Source: Citrobacter gillenii (lineage in GTDB: Bacteria > Pseudomonadota > Gammaproteobacteria > Enterobacterales > Enterobacteriaceae). Taken from it: a stretch of DNA of 64,000 bases. Of this stretch, positions 1 to 11,480 are shown in pieces. Made by a program: the position numbers and the translations under genes. The stretch covers positions 186,001 through 250,000 of the forward strand of contig NZ_SUQN01000002.1 in NCBI RefSeq assembly GCF_013337685.1, in the 5' to 3' direction. Position 1 is the stretch's first letter. Each line of letters opens with the position of its first letter. Under the pieces are notes generated by a model. It was given only the letters and a program-made list of their open reading frames with translations. It made no database searches and had not been told where the DNA came from.

Positions 1-38
1 TGTATGGCGGCAAGCGCGTCAAAAAGCTGTCAATCTGA
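1..38 (+). CDS. secD: SecD C-terminal end (partial)
   Basis: The first 38 bases carry the last codons of secD in frame from position 3, reading [11 protein letters not shown] and then TGA at 36-38. This matches the C-terminus of E. coli SecD. SecD is the inner-membrane translocon accessory protein that works with SecF to drive late steps of protein export. The stop lies 10 bases before the secF start, so the two genes are one operon. Only this tail is in the window. Confidence 0.85.
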   Translation, partial: YGGKRVKKLSI

Positions 39-48
39 GGAGTGCGAA

Positions 49-1020
49 GTGGCACAGGAATATACTGTTGAACAATTGAACCACGGCCGTAAAGTCATCG
101 ACTTTATGCGCTGGGACTACTGGGCTTTCGGCATCTCTGGTTTCCTGCTGATTGCGGCCATCGTGGTGATGGGCGTACGTGGCTTTAACTGGGGGCTCGA
201 TTTCACCGGTGGTACGGTAATTGAAATCACGCTGGAAAAACCGGCGGAAATGGACGTGATGCGCGATGCGCTGGAGAAAGCGGGCTTCGTTGAGCCGCTG
301 CTGCAGAACTTCGGTAGCAGCCACGACATTATGGTACGTATGCCGCCAACCGAAGGTGAAAACGGTGGGCAAGTGCTGGGTAGCAAGGTGCTGAGCGTCA
401 TTAACGAAGCCACCAACCAGCATGCAGCGGTGAAGCGTATCGAATTCGTCGGGCCTAGCGTCGGTGCCGATCTGGCACAAAACGGTGCGATGGCGCTGAT
501 CGTGGCGCTGATCTCCATCCTCGTGTACGTCGGTTTCCGCTTTGAGTGGCGACTGGCGGCGGGCGTGGTTATCTCGCTGGCGCACGACGTGATCATCACG
601 CTTGGGATCCTGTCGTTGTTCCATATCGAGATTGACCTGACTATCGTCGCATCGTTGATGTCGGTTATCGGTTACTCGCTAAACGACAGCATCGTGGTTT
701 CTGACCGTATTCGTGAGAACTTCCGCAAAATCCGCCGCGGGACGCCTTATGAAATCTTTAACGTGTCGTTGACCCAAACGCTGCACCGTACGTTGATTAC
801 CTCCGGTACAACGTTAGTGGTTATTCTGATGCTGTACCTCTTTGGTGGTCCGGTACTGGAAGGCTTCTCGCTGACTATGCTTATCGGTGTGTCCATCGGT
901 ACCGCGTCGTCTATCTACGTGGCATCGGCACTGGCGCTGAAGCTGGGTATGAAGCGTGAGCACATGCTGCAGCAGAAAGTTGAGAAAGAAGGGGCGGATC
1001 AGCCGTCTATTCTGCCTTAA
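49..1020 (+). CDS. secF: Protein translocase subunit SecF
   Basis: SecF forms the SecDF complex in the inner membrane and uses the proton motive force to pull preproteins out through SecYEG. The 323-residue protein starts at GTG (49-51), preceded by GAGGAG at about 36-41; an in-frame ATG at position 4 would add 15 residues, but that stretch is the secD tail in another frame. It has an N-terminal membrane helix (about residues 20-40), a periplasmic domain with the [10 protein letters not shown] motif, and a five-helix RND-like domain with [17 protein letters not shown], the SecF signature. Length equals the E. coli protein. A terminator follows at 1043-1071. Confidence 0.97.
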   Translation: MAQEYTVEQLNHGRKVIDFMRWDYWAFGISGFLLIAAIVVMGVRGFNWGLDFTGGTVIEITLEKPAEMDVMRDALEKAGFVEPLLQNFGSSHDIMVRMPPTEGENGGQVLGSKVLSVINEATNQHAAVKRIEFVGPSVGADLAQNGAMALIVALISILVYVGFRFEWRLAAGVVISLAHDVIITLGILSLFHIEIDLTIVASLMSVIGYSLNDSIVVSDRIRENFRKIRRGTPYEIFNVSLTQTLHRTLITSGTTLVVILMLYLFGGPVLEGFSLTMLIGVSIGTASSIYVASALALKLGMKREHMLQQKVEKEGADQPSILP

Positions 1021-1042
1021 CCGACGCAGGGCGTTACACTGG

Positions 1043-1071
1043 AATCCCGATCGCAAGGTCGGGATTTTTTT
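1043..1071 (+). terminator. Rho-independent terminator after secF
   Basis: A 7-bp stem (ATCCCGA / TCGGGAT) is followed by seven T residues, 24 bases after the secF stop. It closes the secDF transcript on the plus strand. Confidence 0.85.
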
Positions 1072-1114
1072 GCCTGAAGAAAGCCTACAAATTGTCTATG
1101 GGTTTTCTTTAGAC

Positions 1115-1141
1115 AAAAAAACCAGCAATTAAGCTGGCTTT
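1115..1141 (-). terminator. Rho-independent terminator after tsx
   Basis: Read on the minus strand, AAGCCAGC pairs with GCTGG and runs into a T tract (TTTTTTTG). It lies 54 bases past the tsx stop and converges on the secF terminator. Confidence 0.8.
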
Positions 1142-1151
1142 TGTATACCTG

Positions 1152-1178
1152 GGCCGGATAAGCATAGCGCCATCCGGC
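1152..1178. repeat. REP element downstream of tsx
   Basis: The block GCCGGATAAGCATAGCG followed by CCATCCGGC is a single REP (repetitive extragenic palindrome) unit in the convergent secF-tsx gap. Its conserved ends GCCGGATAA and ATCCGGC recur at seven other places in this window. Confidence 0.85.
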
Positions 1179-1194
1179 GACAACCAACCTCAAT

Positions 1195-2073
1195 TTAGAA
1201 GTTGTAACCTACAACAAAGTAACCACCCCAACCGGTAGAACGAACGTTTTCGTTCATAAAGACCACGTCCGCGTTATCTTTCCACTGGCCGCCGTTGTGC
1301 CAGTAACGGGCAACAACAGAATAGTGCCAATGATCGTAGTTCAGCGCCAGAATGTGGCTGGAGGCGATCGAATCGTTGGTACGTGCTTTCTTGCCATTTA
1401 CATCGGTGAAGTCTTTGTCACCGAGATCGGAGCCCCAGTCAAAGTTGGTGAAGCCGATATAGCTCAGGTTACCGCCCCACAGTTCGGTAATCGGGACAAA
1501 GTATTTCACTTTGAAACGGTAGCCATCCCATTCGTTTTCGTTCGCGGCACCGTAGTTCTGCCACTGGTACTTGGCGTACACGTTCATGGACAGGCTCATC
1601 GGCAGGCCGGTGTCGATATCAGTACCCAGACCCATATACCAGGTGCTCTGGCGACCATCTTTGTTACGACCCATATCGTAGATATAGTTGTTGGCGAAAT
1701 ACCACTCTTTGAACGGACCAAAGCTCAGATCGGCACCGGTCAATTTGTCGATGGAGAAACGTGGTTCGATTTCCATAAACAGCGGGGAGCCGTGGTTCCA
1801 GATACCCTTCGCATCGGTGTTACCACCGAAGAATACCGGCGCATCCATGTAACCATAGAAGTCAAACCAGTCTTTTTTAGCGAAAGCTTCATATTCCAGG
1901 TAGGTATCGTTACGGATCTGCGGTCCGAAACGGGTGTGGTAGCTGCCGACAACGTTAACGCTCTGGTGCCACCAGTCGGACAGGTATTCCGGTTTGTTGT
2001 TTTCTGCTGCATTAGCAGTGAAAGACGAGGAGAGCGCCAGCACTGCACCGGCTGCAAGTAATGTTTTTTTCAT
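1195..2073 (-). CDS. tsx: Nucleoside-specific outer-membrane channel Tsx
   Basis: Tsx is a 12-stranded beta-barrel in the outer membrane that lets nucleosides and deoxynucleosides through; in E. coli it is also the receptor for phage T6 and colicin K. The 292-residue precursor begins [16 protein letters not shown], a signal peptide ending near ANA-AENN (about residue 22), and ends in aromatic F after a beta strand (GYFVVGYNF), the BAM-recognised pattern. An in-frame ORF extends 35 codons upstream, but that segment overlaps the promoter and the family starts at MKK, so I take ATG at 2073. Expected control is by CRP, CytR and DeoR. Confidence 0.96.
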   Translation of the reverse strand: MKKTLLAAGAVLALSSSFTANAAENNKPEYLSDWWHQSVNVVGSYHTRFGPQIRNDTYLEYEAFAKKDWFDFYGYMDAPVFFGGNTDAKGIWNHGSPLFMEIEPRFSIDKLTGADLSFGPFKEWYFANNYIYDMGRNKDGRQSTWYMGLGTDIDTGLPMSLSMNVYAKYQWQNYGAANENEWDGYRFKVKYFVPITELWGGNLSYIGFTNFDWGSDLGDKDFTDVNGKKARTNDSIASSHILALNYDHWHYSVVARYWHNGGQWKDNADVVFMNENVRSTGWGGYFVVGYNF

Positions 2074-2157
2074 ATGTATGCCACTGTTTGAAATCCCTTT
2101 CGGGAGTGAAAAAGGCGCAATTTGCGTTTCTAAATATTTCGTAATTCTTCGGAGCCT

Positions 2158-2215
2158 ATTATAAAAATCATTGTTCACAAAAATATGTCTTGTTTCACAG
2201 TTCTATCATTTACGT
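2158..2215 (-). promoter_or_regulatory. Putative tsx promoter with CRP-like half sites
   Basis: On the minus strand, TATAAT lies at 2163-2158. Two TGTGA half sites (in TTTGTGAACAA and ACTGTGAAAC) sit just upstream, where a CRP site for a CRP/CytR-controlled gene would be. The -10 hexamer is perfect, but no good -35 is visible, which fits activator dependence. The assignment to CRP is inference. Confidence 0.5.
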
Positions 2216-2371
2216 AATCGATTGCGTTCACGTTTGCGTACTTTAGGCGGCGAATTGTACTGACTCCCATGAATGTTGCCAAGTTTTACTAAAAATATCG
2301 GTGATGTCAGCGGAGTAACAAAATGACGGGGATGGGTGTTGCGGAACGCACAAAACGCTCCGCAAAAAAGT

Positions 2372-2911
2372 TTATTGGGTCACAGGCTGGATGTCATGGA
2401 TGCGTACAAAGCCGAGTTGGTCAAGTGACAGGCCATTGAGCTGCAGCGGAATGTCTACGTCACTGGGGGCAAGAAGGCTTGCCGGAGCGTTGATCAATTC
2501 ATTCTTAACGTTCACTTCCTGGTAGTTGTCCGTGGTGCCCTGGATTTGCCCGTACTCTACGGTGGCGCTAAATGCCGGTAACGGTGTGTTGGATTCTCCC
2601 TGAATGCGCAGCGTCAGGCGCGTACCGTCCGCATTCGGTGCAATATTGACCAGTGACATGCGGAGCGTACCAATCTGGCTGTTCAGGCGGGCGGGGGTTT
2701 TCGAACCCGGTAATAAATAGACGCCGCGGGTGGATTTCGCATTCAACATATTTTGTTGCGTTATTTTTACCGTTTCCTGATTGAGCTGGGTCATCTCTTT
2801 GCTCAAGGTACTTACGCTTTGATGCATCTGTCGTACTTCAGCTTGCTGTGCGCAGGCATTAAGACTAAAGAGGCTTCCCACCAGGAGAATTCTTAGGTAA
2901 CGTCTTGTCAT
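2372..2911 (-). CDS. yajI: YajI family lipoprotein (DUF3251)
   Basis: This is a 179-residue putative outer-membrane lipoprotein with a signal peptide and a lipobox (SLNAC, Cys20). Residues 24-55 are a short polar helical stretch rich in Gln and Thr, and the rest is a beta-rich domain (DUF3251). Length equals E. coli YajI, whose function is unknown. It is divergent from nrdR. Position +2 after Cys20 is Ala, so outer-membrane sorting is expected. Confidence 0.9.
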   Translation of the reverse strand: MTRRYLRILLVGSLFSLNACAQQAEVRQMHQSVSTLSKEMTQLNQETVKITQQNMLNAKSTRGVYLLPGSKTPARLNSQIGTLRMSLVNIAPNADGTRLTLRIQGESNTPLPAFSATVEYGQIQGTTDNYQEVNVKNELINAPASLLAPSDVDIPLQLNGLSLDQLGFVRIHDIQPVTQ

Positions 2912-3050
2912 TATGATTACTTCCTACATTGTCGCGATAGCATAATGGTAGTGTGCTCAGAGCACGAAGGCATCGATCCTTTGTCTCAAAAGCGCTCTGC
3001 CTTTGTTGTCGCGCCAGTTCAGGGTAAAATAGATCTCTATGAACCACTGA

Positions 3051-3515
<465 letters not shown>

Positions 3516-3518
3516 GCC

Positions 3519-4622
3519 ATGCAGGATGAGTTGTACATGGCGCGAGCGCTGAAGCTGGCCGCGCGTGGACGTTTCACGACCCACCCTAATCCCAACGTGG
3601 GCTGTGTCATTGTTAAAGACGGGGAAATCGTCGGTGAAGGATACCATCACCGCGCGGGCGAACCCCATGCCGAGGTCCATGCGCTGCGTATGGCCGGTGT
3701 TAAAGCGCAGGGGGCAACCGCCTACGTCACGCTCGAACCGTGCAGTCATCACGGGCGTACGCCGCCGTGCTGCGATGCGCTGATTGCTGCGGGCGTGACG
3801 CGTGTTGTTGCTGCGATGCAGGATCCTAACCCGCAGGTGGCGGGGCGTGGACTTTACCGCTTGCAGCAGGCCGGTATTGATGTCAGCCACGGCATGATGA
3901 TGAACGACGTCGAACAGCTGAATAAAGGTTTTCTCAAGCGGATGCGCACCGGATTTCCGTATGTTCAGCTTAAGCTCGGCGCATCGCTTGACGGCCGTAC
4001 GGCGATGGCCAGCGGCGAAAGCCAGTGGATAACCTCACCACAGGCACGTCGCGACGTTCAGCGCCTGCGTGCGCAAAGCCATGCTATTTTAACCAGCAGC
4101 GCCACGGTGCTGGCTGACGACCCCCAGCTTACCGTCCGTTGGTCGGAGCTTGATGAATCGACCCAGGCGCTGTATCCGCAGGAAAACCTGCGTCAGCCAA
4201 TCCGCATTGTTCTCGATCGTCAAAACCAGGTCACACCTGAACATCGTATTGTGCAGCAGCCGGGAGAAACCTGGATTGCGCGCAGCAGCGACGGTTCGCG
4301 TATCTGGCCGGAGAGTGTTCGCACGCTGAATGTGCCGGAGCATAACGGCAATCTGGATCTGGTGGTGTTGATGATGCAACTGGGCAAGCAGCAAATTAAC
4401 AGCATTTGGGTTGAGGCTGGCCCAACGCTTGCAGGCGCATTATTGCAGGCCGGGGTGGTGGATGAGCTAATCGTCTATGTTGCGCCTAAACTGTTAGGCA
4501 GTGACGCGCGAGGATTATGTGTGCTGCCAGGCCTTGAGAAACTGGCCGATGCCCCCCATTTCAAATTCAACGAGATACGCCATGTAGGTCCGGACGTTTG
4601 CCTGCATTTAGTGAGCGCATGA
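3519..4622 (+). CDS. ribD: Bifunctional riboflavin deaminase/reductase RibD
   Basis: RibD carries out two successive steps of riboflavin synthesis: deamination of the GTP-derived pyrimidine by the N-terminal domain, and ribosyl side-chain reduction by the C-terminal NADPH-dependent domain. The 367-residue protein shows the zinc deaminase site (HAE at 50-52, Cys75 and Cys84 in PCSHHGRTPPC) and a DHFR-like reductase domain from about residue 148. It starts 3 bases after nrdR and is followed by ribH, whose product acts later in the pathway. Confidence 0.97.
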   Translation: MQDELYMARALKLAARGRFTTHPNPNVGCVIVKDGEIVGEGYHHRAGEPHAEVHALRMAGVKAQGATAYVTLEPCSHHGRTPPCCDALIAAGVTRVVAAMQDPNPQVAGRGLYRLQQAGIDVSHGMMMNDVEQLNKGFLKRMRTGFPYVQLKLGASLDGRTAMASGESQWITSPQARRDVQRLRAQSHAILTSSATVLADDPQLTVRWSELDESTQALYPQENLRQPIRIVLDRQNQVTPEHRIVQQPGETWIARSSDGSRIWPESVRTLNVPEHNGNLDLVVLMMQLGKQQINSIWVEAGPTLAGALLQAGVVDELIVYVAPKLLGSDARGLCVLPGLEKLADAPHFKFNEIRHVGPDVCLHLVSA

Positions 4623-4708
4623 TCTCCCGGTTCGAAAGGGAAGCAGCGCACAGATTATTATGATAAAATCCGCCCCCCTGCGGGGTCTAGTGAATCCGAA
4701 GGAAGAAT

Positions 4709-5179
4709 ATGAACATTATTGAAGCTAACGTTGCTACTCCGGACGCTCGCGTCGCCATCACCATTGCGCGTTTCAACAACTTTATCAATGACAGCCTGCT
4801 GGAAGGTGCTATCGACGCCCTGAAGCGTATTGGCCAGGTTAAAGATGAAAACATTACCGTCGTTTGGGTTCCAGGCGCGTATGAGCTGCCGCTGGCAGCT
4901 GATGCACTGGCGAAAACCGGTAAATATGACGCGGTGATTGCGCTGGGTACAGTTATCCGTGGCGGTACCGCACACTTCGAATATGTGGCTGGCGGTGCAA
5001 GCAATGGCCTGGCGCACGTCGCTCAGGACAGCGGTATTCCGGTAGCCTTCGGTGTTCTGACCACCGAAAGTATTGAACAAGCCATCGAACGTGCTGGCAC
5101 GAAAGCCGGTAATAAAGGCGCAGAAGCTGCACTGACCGCGCTTGAAATGATTAATGTATTGAAAGCCATTAAGGCCTGA
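4709..5179 (+). CDS. ribH: 6,7-dimethyl-8-ribityllumazine synthase
   Basis: Lumazine synthase (called ribE in E. coli K-12) condenses the ribitylamino-pyrimidine with dihydroxybutanone phosphate, the penultimate riboflavin step, in an icosahedral 60-mer. The 156-residue sequence has the substrate-binding motif [11 protein letters not shown], the [14 protein letters not shown] loop with the catalytic histidine, and the GVLTTES segment. A good ribosome site (GAAGGAAG) precedes the ATG. It sits between ribD and nusB in the conserved operon. Confidence 0.97.
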   Translation: MNIIEANVATPDARVAITIARFNNFINDSLLEGAIDALKRIGQVKDENITVVWVPGAYELPLAADALAKTGKYDAVIALGTVIRGGTAHFEYVAGGASNGLAHVAQDSGIPVAFGVLTTESIEQAIERAGTKAGNKGAEAALTALEMINVLKAIKA

Positions 5180-5198
5180 TTTTTGTAAGGGGAAATCC

Positions 5199-5618
5199 GT
5201 GAAACCTGCTGCTCGTCGCCGCGCCCGTGAGTGTGCCGTCCAGGCGCTCTACTCCTGGCAGTTGTCCCAGAACGACATCTCTGATGTTGAATACCAGTTC
5301 CTGGCGGAACAGGACGTGAAAGATGTCGACGTCCTGTATTTTCGTGAACTGCTGTCCGGGGTGGCGACTAACAGCGCGTACCTGGATGGCCTGATGAAGC
5401 CTTACCTGTCTCGTCTGCTGGAAGAGCTGGGTCAGGTAGAGAAAGCCGTACTGCGTATTGCACTGTTTGAACTGTCTAAACGTAGTGATGTGCCGTATAA
5501 AGTGGCCATCAACGAAGCGATTGAACTGGCGAAAACCTTCGGTGCCGAAGATAGCCACAAGTTCGTCAACGGCGTACTGGATAAAGCAGCACCTGCGATT
5601 CGCCCCAACAAAAAGTGA
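5199..5618 (+). CDS. nusB: Transcription antitermination factor NusB
   Basis: NusB binds the boxA RNA element with NusE (ribosomal protein S10) and supports antitermination at rRNA operons and phage lambda. The all-helical 139-residue protein starts at GTG (5199-5201) after a GGGGAAA ribosome site and begins [20 protein letters not shown], the family signature. It lies 19 bases after ribH. A strong hairpin with a T tract separates it from thiL. Confidence 0.97.
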   Translation: MKPAARRRARECAVQALYSWQLSQNDISDVEYQFLAEQDVKDVDVLYFRELLSGVATNSAYLDGLMKPYLSRLLEELGQVEKAVLRIALFELSKRSDVPYKVAINEAIELAKTFGAEDSHKFVNGVLDKAAPAIRPNKK

Positions 5619-5624
5619 TCGCCA

Positions 5625-5676
5625 GGCCGGCAGGATGGCGGAATCTATTTCCGCTGTCGCCGGCCTTTTCTTTTTT
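5625..5676 (+). terminator. Terminator-like hairpin between nusB and thiL
   Basis: GGCCGGC at 5625-5631 pairs with GCCGGCC at 5659-5665, with an inner GCGGAA/TTCCGC stem, and is followed by a T-rich run. It could terminate or attenuate the rib-nusB transcript before thiL, since the thiL start is only 18 bases further on. Confidence 0.65.
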
Positions 5677-5694
5677 CCTGCTGAGGCATAACGT

Positions 5695-6672
5695 ATGGCA
5701 TGTGGCGAATTCTCCCTGATTGCCCGTTATTTTGACCGTGTTAGAAGCTCTCGTCTTGACGTCGAAACCGGCATTGGTGACGATTGCGCACTCCTGAACA
5801 TCCCTGAAAAACAAACGCTGGCGATCAGCACCGACACGCTGGTGGCAGGCAATCACTTCCTTCCCGATATTGATCCAACGGACCTGGCCTGGAAAGCGCT
5901 GGCGGTTAATTTAAGCGATCTGGCGGCGATGGGAGCTGACCCGGCATGGCTGACGCTGGCGCTCACGTTACCTGACGTTGATGAATCCTGGCTCGAAGCC
6001 TTCAGTGACAGCCTGTTTGAACTCCTTAATTACTATGATATGCAGCTGATTGGCGGTGATACCACGCGTGGGCCACTGTCGATGACGTTGGGTATCCATG
6101 GCTACGTCCCGGTCGGGCGAGCCTTAAAACGCTCGGGTGCGAAGCCGGGTGACTGGATTTACGTTACCGGTACGCCGGGCGACAGCGCTGCCGGTTTGGC
6201 TATTCTGCAAAACCGATTGCAGGTAACAGATGCCAAAGACGCGGAGTATCTGCTTAAACGTCACCTGCGTCCCACGCCGAGAATTTTACAGGGGCAGGCC
6301 CTGCGCGACCTGGCCAGTGCGGCTATCGATCTTTCCGACGGTCTGATTTCCGATCTTGGACATATCGTTAATGCCAGCGGCTGCGGCGCACGCGTTAATG
6401 TCGATGCGTTACCGTATTCCACGGCATTATCTCAGCACGTTGAGCCGGAGCAGGCGCTGCGCTGGGCGCTCTCAGGTGGTGAAGATTATGAGTTATGCTT
6501 TACCGTACCGGAAATAAACCGTGGTGCACTGGACGTCGCGCTGGGGCATCTTGGCGTATCATTTACCTGCATTGGGCAGATGAGTGCGGACGTGGAAGGG
6601 ATGCACTTTACGCGTGACGGTAAGCCTGTCACGTTTGACTGGAAAGGATATGACCATTTTGCTGCGCCTTAA
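5695..6672 (+). CDS. thiL: Thiamine-monophosphate kinase ThiL
   Basis: ThiL phosphorylates thiamine monophosphate to thiamine pyrophosphate, the last step of cofactor synthesis. The 325-residue PurM-like protein contains GIGDDCALL, the [11 protein letters not shown] motif, the LSDLAAMGA stretch and GGDTTRG, which line the ATP and metal site. Length matches E. coli. Its 3' end overlaps pgpA by 23 bases, so the two are translationally linked. Confidence 0.97.
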   Translation: MACGEFSLIARYFDRVRSSRLDVETGIGDDCALLNIPEKQTLAISTDTLVAGNHFLPDIDPTDLAWKALAVNLSDLAAMGADPAWLTLALTLPDVDESWLEAFSDSLFELLNYYDMQLIGGDTTRGPLSMTLGIHGYVPVGRALKRSGAKPGDWIYVTGTPGDSAAGLAILQNRLQVTDAKDAEYLLKRHLRPTPRILQGQALRDLASAAIDLSDGLISDLGHIVNASGCGARVNVDALPYSTALSQHVEPEQALRWALSGGEDYELCFTVPEINRGALDVALGHLGVSFTCIGQMSADVEGMHFTRDGKPVTFDWKGYDHFAAP

Positions 6673-7168
6673 AAAAGATGTCGCAAAAAGCCGTTTGAGT
6701 ATGCGTAATCCGTGGCACCTGTTGGCCACCGGATTCGGCAGCGGATTAAGTCCAATTATACCCGGTACCATGGGATCGCTGGCGGCGATCCCATTTTGGT
6801 ATTTGATGACGTTTCTGCCGTGGCAGCTGTATTCACTGGTCGTCATGCTGGCTATTTGTATCGGTGTCTATCTGTGCCATCAAACGGCGAAAGATATGGG
6901 TGTACACGATCACGGCAGTATCGTCTGGGATGAGTTTGTCGGGATGTGGATAACCCTGATGGCTCTGCCGACACTCGACTGGCAGTGGGTCGCCGCCGGA
7001 TTTGTGATTTTCCGCATTCTGGATATGTGGAAGCCCTGGCCGATCCGCTGGTTCGATCGTAACGTGCATGGCGGTACGGGGATTATGATCGACGATATTG
7101 TGGCGGGGATATTTTCCGCAGGGATCCTCTATTTTATCGGGCATCACTGGCCGCTTGGCATTATTTAA
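6650..7168 (+). CDS. pgpA: Phosphatidylglycerophosphatase A
   Basis: PgpA removes the phosphate from phosphatidylglycerophosphate to give phosphatidylglycerol at the inner membrane. The 172-residue protein begins at ATG 6650 (MTILLR...), the E. coli start; a longer reading frame from 6584 lies inside thiL and is not needed. It has several membrane helices and the acidic motif WDEFVGMWI, plus DDIVAG near the end, expected to bind the metal ion. It overlaps the thiL end by 23 bases. Confidence 0.95.
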   Translation: MTILLRLKKDVAKSRLSMRNPWHLLATGFGSGLSPIIPGTMGSLAAIPFWYLMTFLPWQLYSLVVMLAICIGVYLCHQTAKDMGVHDHGSIVWDEFVGMWITLMALPTLDWQWVAAGFVIFRILDMWKPWPIRWFDRNVHGGTGIMIDDIVAGIFSAGILYFIGHHWPLGII

Positions 7169-7186
7169 TCCTTCCCTGGGTTATGT

Positions 7187-7219
7187 TGTAGGCCCGATAA
7201 GCGCAGCGCCATCGGGCAA
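7187..7219. repeat. REP element between pgpA and yajO
   Basis: The sequence GGCCCGATAAGCGCAGCG followed by CCATCGGGC is a REP unit in which the usual CCGGA/TCCGG arms have become CCCGA/TCGGG, a compensated pair that keeps the stem. It sits between two convergent genes. Confidence 0.75.
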
Positions 7220-7226
7220 TACCAGA

Positions 7227-8201
7227 TTATTTAAATCCCACCACCGGATGCTGTTTGTACGGCATTTCCAGTTCGGCAACCTGTTCCGGTTTTAGCGTTA
7301 AATCGACCGCGTTGAGCAACTCATCCAGCTGTTCTTCGCGCGAGGCGCCAATTATGGGCGCAGCGACGCCCGGTTTGCTCAGCAGCCACGCCAGCGCTAC
7401 CTGCGCGCGCGAAGCGCCGATTTCCTCACTCACCCCGGTTAACCGTTCCGCTATTGTCGCGTCGTTTTCATCGCTCTCGCGGTACAGATTTTTGCCGACT
7501 TCATCCGACACAACGCGCGCGGTCGTTTCACCCCAGGGGCGCGTCAGACGTCCCCGCGCCAGTGGGCTCCACGGGATCACCGCCACGCCTTCCTGGTAGC
7601 ACAGCGGCAGCATGTCGCGTTCTTCTTCACGGTAGATAAGGTTGTAGTGATCCTGCATGCTGACAAATTGCGCCCAGCCGTGTTGTTTCTGCAAGGCCAG
7701 CGCCTGCGCAAACTGGGAGGCGTGCATCGAAGAGGCGCCGATATAGCGTGCTTTGCCGGACTTCACCACGTCGTTGAGCGCTTCCAGGGTTTCTTCGATA
7801 GGCGTGTTGTAATCCCAGCGGTGAATTTGCAGGATATCGACATAGTCCATGCCAAGGCGAGTCAGGCTGTCGTCGATAGAACGCAGGATTTGCGCCCGGG
7901 ATAACCCTTCCGCTAAATCATCCACCTGGTGAAATACTTTTGTGGCGACCACCACCTCGTCGCGGTGGGCGAAGTCACGCAGGGCGCGACCGACAATTTC
8001 TTCGCTGCTGCCAGCGGAGTAACTATTGGCAGTATCAAAAAAGTTAATACCGCCTTCAAGAGCATATTTGATAATTGGGCGACTGCTTTCTTCCGGCAGC
8101 GTCCAGGCGTGGTTGCCGCGATTGGGTTCGCCAAACGTCATGCAGCCCAGACAAAGGCGAGAAACCCGAAGGTCAGTTTTTCCTAAGAGGTTGTATTGCA
8201 T
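7227..8201 (-). CDS. yajO: Aldo-keto reductase YajO
   Basis: This 324-residue NADPH-dependent aldo-keto reductase shows the TIM-barrel landmarks of the family: DTANSYSAGSSEE with the catalytic Tyr, the Lys in VVATKVF, and the C-terminal NADPH-binding IIGASREEQLDE. E. coli YajO has been linked to an alternative route to deoxyxylulose phosphate, which fits its position directly after dxs (55 bases). The natural substrate is not certain. Confidence 0.93.
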   Translation of the reverse strand: MQYNLLGKTDLRVSRLCLGCMTFGEPNRGNHAWTLPEESSRPIIKYALEGGINFFDTANSYSAGSSEEIVGRALRDFAHRDEVVVATKVFHQVDDLAEGLSRAQILRSIDDSLTRLGMDYVDILQIHRWDYNTPIEETLEALNDVVKSGKARYIGASSMHASQFAQALALQKQHGWAQFVSMQDHYNLIYREEERDMLPLCYQEGVAVIPWSPLARGRLTRPWGETTARVVSDEVGKNLYRESDENDATIAERLTGVSEEIGASRAQVALAWLLSKPGVAAPIIGASREEQLDELLNAVDLTLKPEQVAELEMPYKQHPVVGFK

Positions 8202-8256
8202 ATTCCGCTCCTGCTTAGCGTGTTAATCATTAAGCATAGCAGGAGCGGGGAGGGGA

Positions 8257-10119
<1,863 letters not shown>

Positions 10120-10143
10120 CGCAAGCTCATCGGATATGTTGGT

Positions 10144-11043
10144 TTATTTATCACGCTGGATTATGTAGTCCGCTAGCGCTTCCAGTGCCGAGGTATCGAG
10201 TGACTGTGCGGCCAGCAGACTGAGTGACTGGCGGGCATCCTCGATTAAATCCCGGGCTTTATTCCGGGCTTGCTCAAGACCCAGAAGTGCAGGATAGGTA
10301 CTTTTGCCAAGCTGCTGGTCGGCACCCTGACGTTTACCCAATGTTGCAGTATCGCCTACCACATCCAGTATGTCATCCTGAACCTGGAACGCCAGACCGA
10401 TGCTTTCGGCGTACTTGTCGAGTATCGGCAGGACGTTTCGGCCTTGGTCTCCGGCACTTAATGCCCCCAGACGCACGGCGGCGCGAATCAAGGCCCCGGT
10501 TTTATGGCGATGGATTTTCTCCAGCGCCTCCAGCTCAACCTGGAGGCCTTCAGCCGCCAGATCCAGCGCCTGACCGCCGCACATGCCGGCAATACCGCTG
10601 GCCTGAGCCAGTTCAGAGATCATGGCGATGCGGTCACGGTCGGCGACCTCCGGCATGGGGGCGTCACTGATAATGGAAAACGCCAGCGTTTGCAGCGCAT
10701 CACCCGCTAAAATCGCATTCGCCTCGCCAAACTTAACGTGGCAGGTCGGCAGGCCGCGTCGCAGATCGTCGTCGTCCATCGCGGGTAAATCATCGTGCAT
10801 CAGCGAATAAGCATGGATGCACTCAACCGCCGCGGCGGGAGCGTCGAGCGTACTCAGGCTGACGCCAAACATCTGACCGGTTGCGTATACCAGGAATGGG
10901 CGCAGACGTTTACCGCCTAATAATGCGCCATACTGCATGGTCTCGACCACGGGAGTGTTCTGAAAGGGCAATGGCGCGATAAAACGGCTCAGTGCCTGGT
11001 TGGCCTGCTCAACGCAAGCCTGTAGCTGCTGCGTAAAATCCAT
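10144..11043 (-). CDS. ispA: Farnesyl diphosphate synthase IspA
   Basis: IspA adds two isopentenyl units to dimethylallyl diphosphate to make farnesyl diphosphate, the precursor of ubiquinone side chains and undecaprenyl phosphate. The 299-residue prenyltransferase has the first aspartate-rich motif DDLPAMD (84-90) and the second DDILD (223-227), as well as GGKRLRP near residue 43 for pyrophosphate binding. Its ATG directly abuts the xseB stop codon, indicating coupled translation. Confidence 0.98.
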   Translation of the reverse strand: MDFTQQLQACVEQANQALSRFIAPLPFQNTPVVETMQYGALLGGKRLRPFLVYATGQMFGVSLSTLDAPAAAVECIHAYSLMHDDLPAMDDDDLRRGLPTCHVKFGEANAILAGDALQTLAFSIISDAPMPEVADRDRIAMISELAQASGIAGMCGGQALDLAAEGLQVELEALEKIHRHKTGALIRAAVRLGALSAGDQGRNVLPILDKYAESIGLAFQVQDDILDVVGDTATLGKRQGADQQLGKSTYPALLGLEQARNKARDLIEDARQSLSLLAAQSLDTSALEALADYIIQRDK

Positions 11044-11286
11044 TTACTCATTATCCGGTGTAAAAGGCGTGAGGGCGGCATCTTCCGTCTCAGACAGCAG
11101 GATTTGCACGCGCTGTTCAGCCTGTTGCAACTTAACCTGTCCCTGACGCGCCAGCTGTACGCCACGTTCGAATTCGTTCAGCGCCTCTTCCAGCGGCAGG
11201 TCGCCGCTTTCCAGACGGGTAACAATCTGTTCCAGCTCGCTCAGCGCTGTTTCAAAGCTGGCGGGCGCTTCATTTTTCTTCGGCAT
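11044..11286 (-). CDS. xseB: Exodeoxyribonuclease VII small subunit
   Basis: XseB is the small subunit of exonuclease VII, which degrades single-stranded DNA in both directions together with XseA. The 80-residue protein is largely helical ([26 protein letters not shown]) and starts at ATG 11286; the longer frame upstream runs into the divergent thiI promoter region and lacks homology. It is the first gene of the operon with ispA and dxs. Confidence 0.95.
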   Translation of the reverse strand: MPKKNEAPASFETALSELEQIVTRLESGDLPLEEALNEFERGVQLARQGQVKLQQAEQRVQILLSETEDAALTPFTPDNE

Positions 11287-11480
11287 AATGAATGTCTGAC
11301 TCTCAATATTTTCAGCCCAAGCCATGGTAACGGACTTCGGGCAATTATCAAATAATGCGCAATGTGCACAGGAAGCTCGCGTAGTGGTATACTTCCGCGC
11401 CTGGATGCAGCCGCAGGTATGGGCTGCTGTATTATTCCCCAATACAAGCCTTTGATGCTTGCCAAAGAACCATTGCCGCC

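Noticed and set aside
4-48. An upstream start for SecF at position 4
   Set aside because: These bases encode the secD C-terminus in another frame, and the GTG at 49 has a proper ribosome site and the family N-terminus.
1297-2061. A 254-codon frame on the plus strand opposite tsx
   Set aside because: It lies wholly within tsx on the other strand, shows no family pattern, and is a composition effect of the tsx codons.
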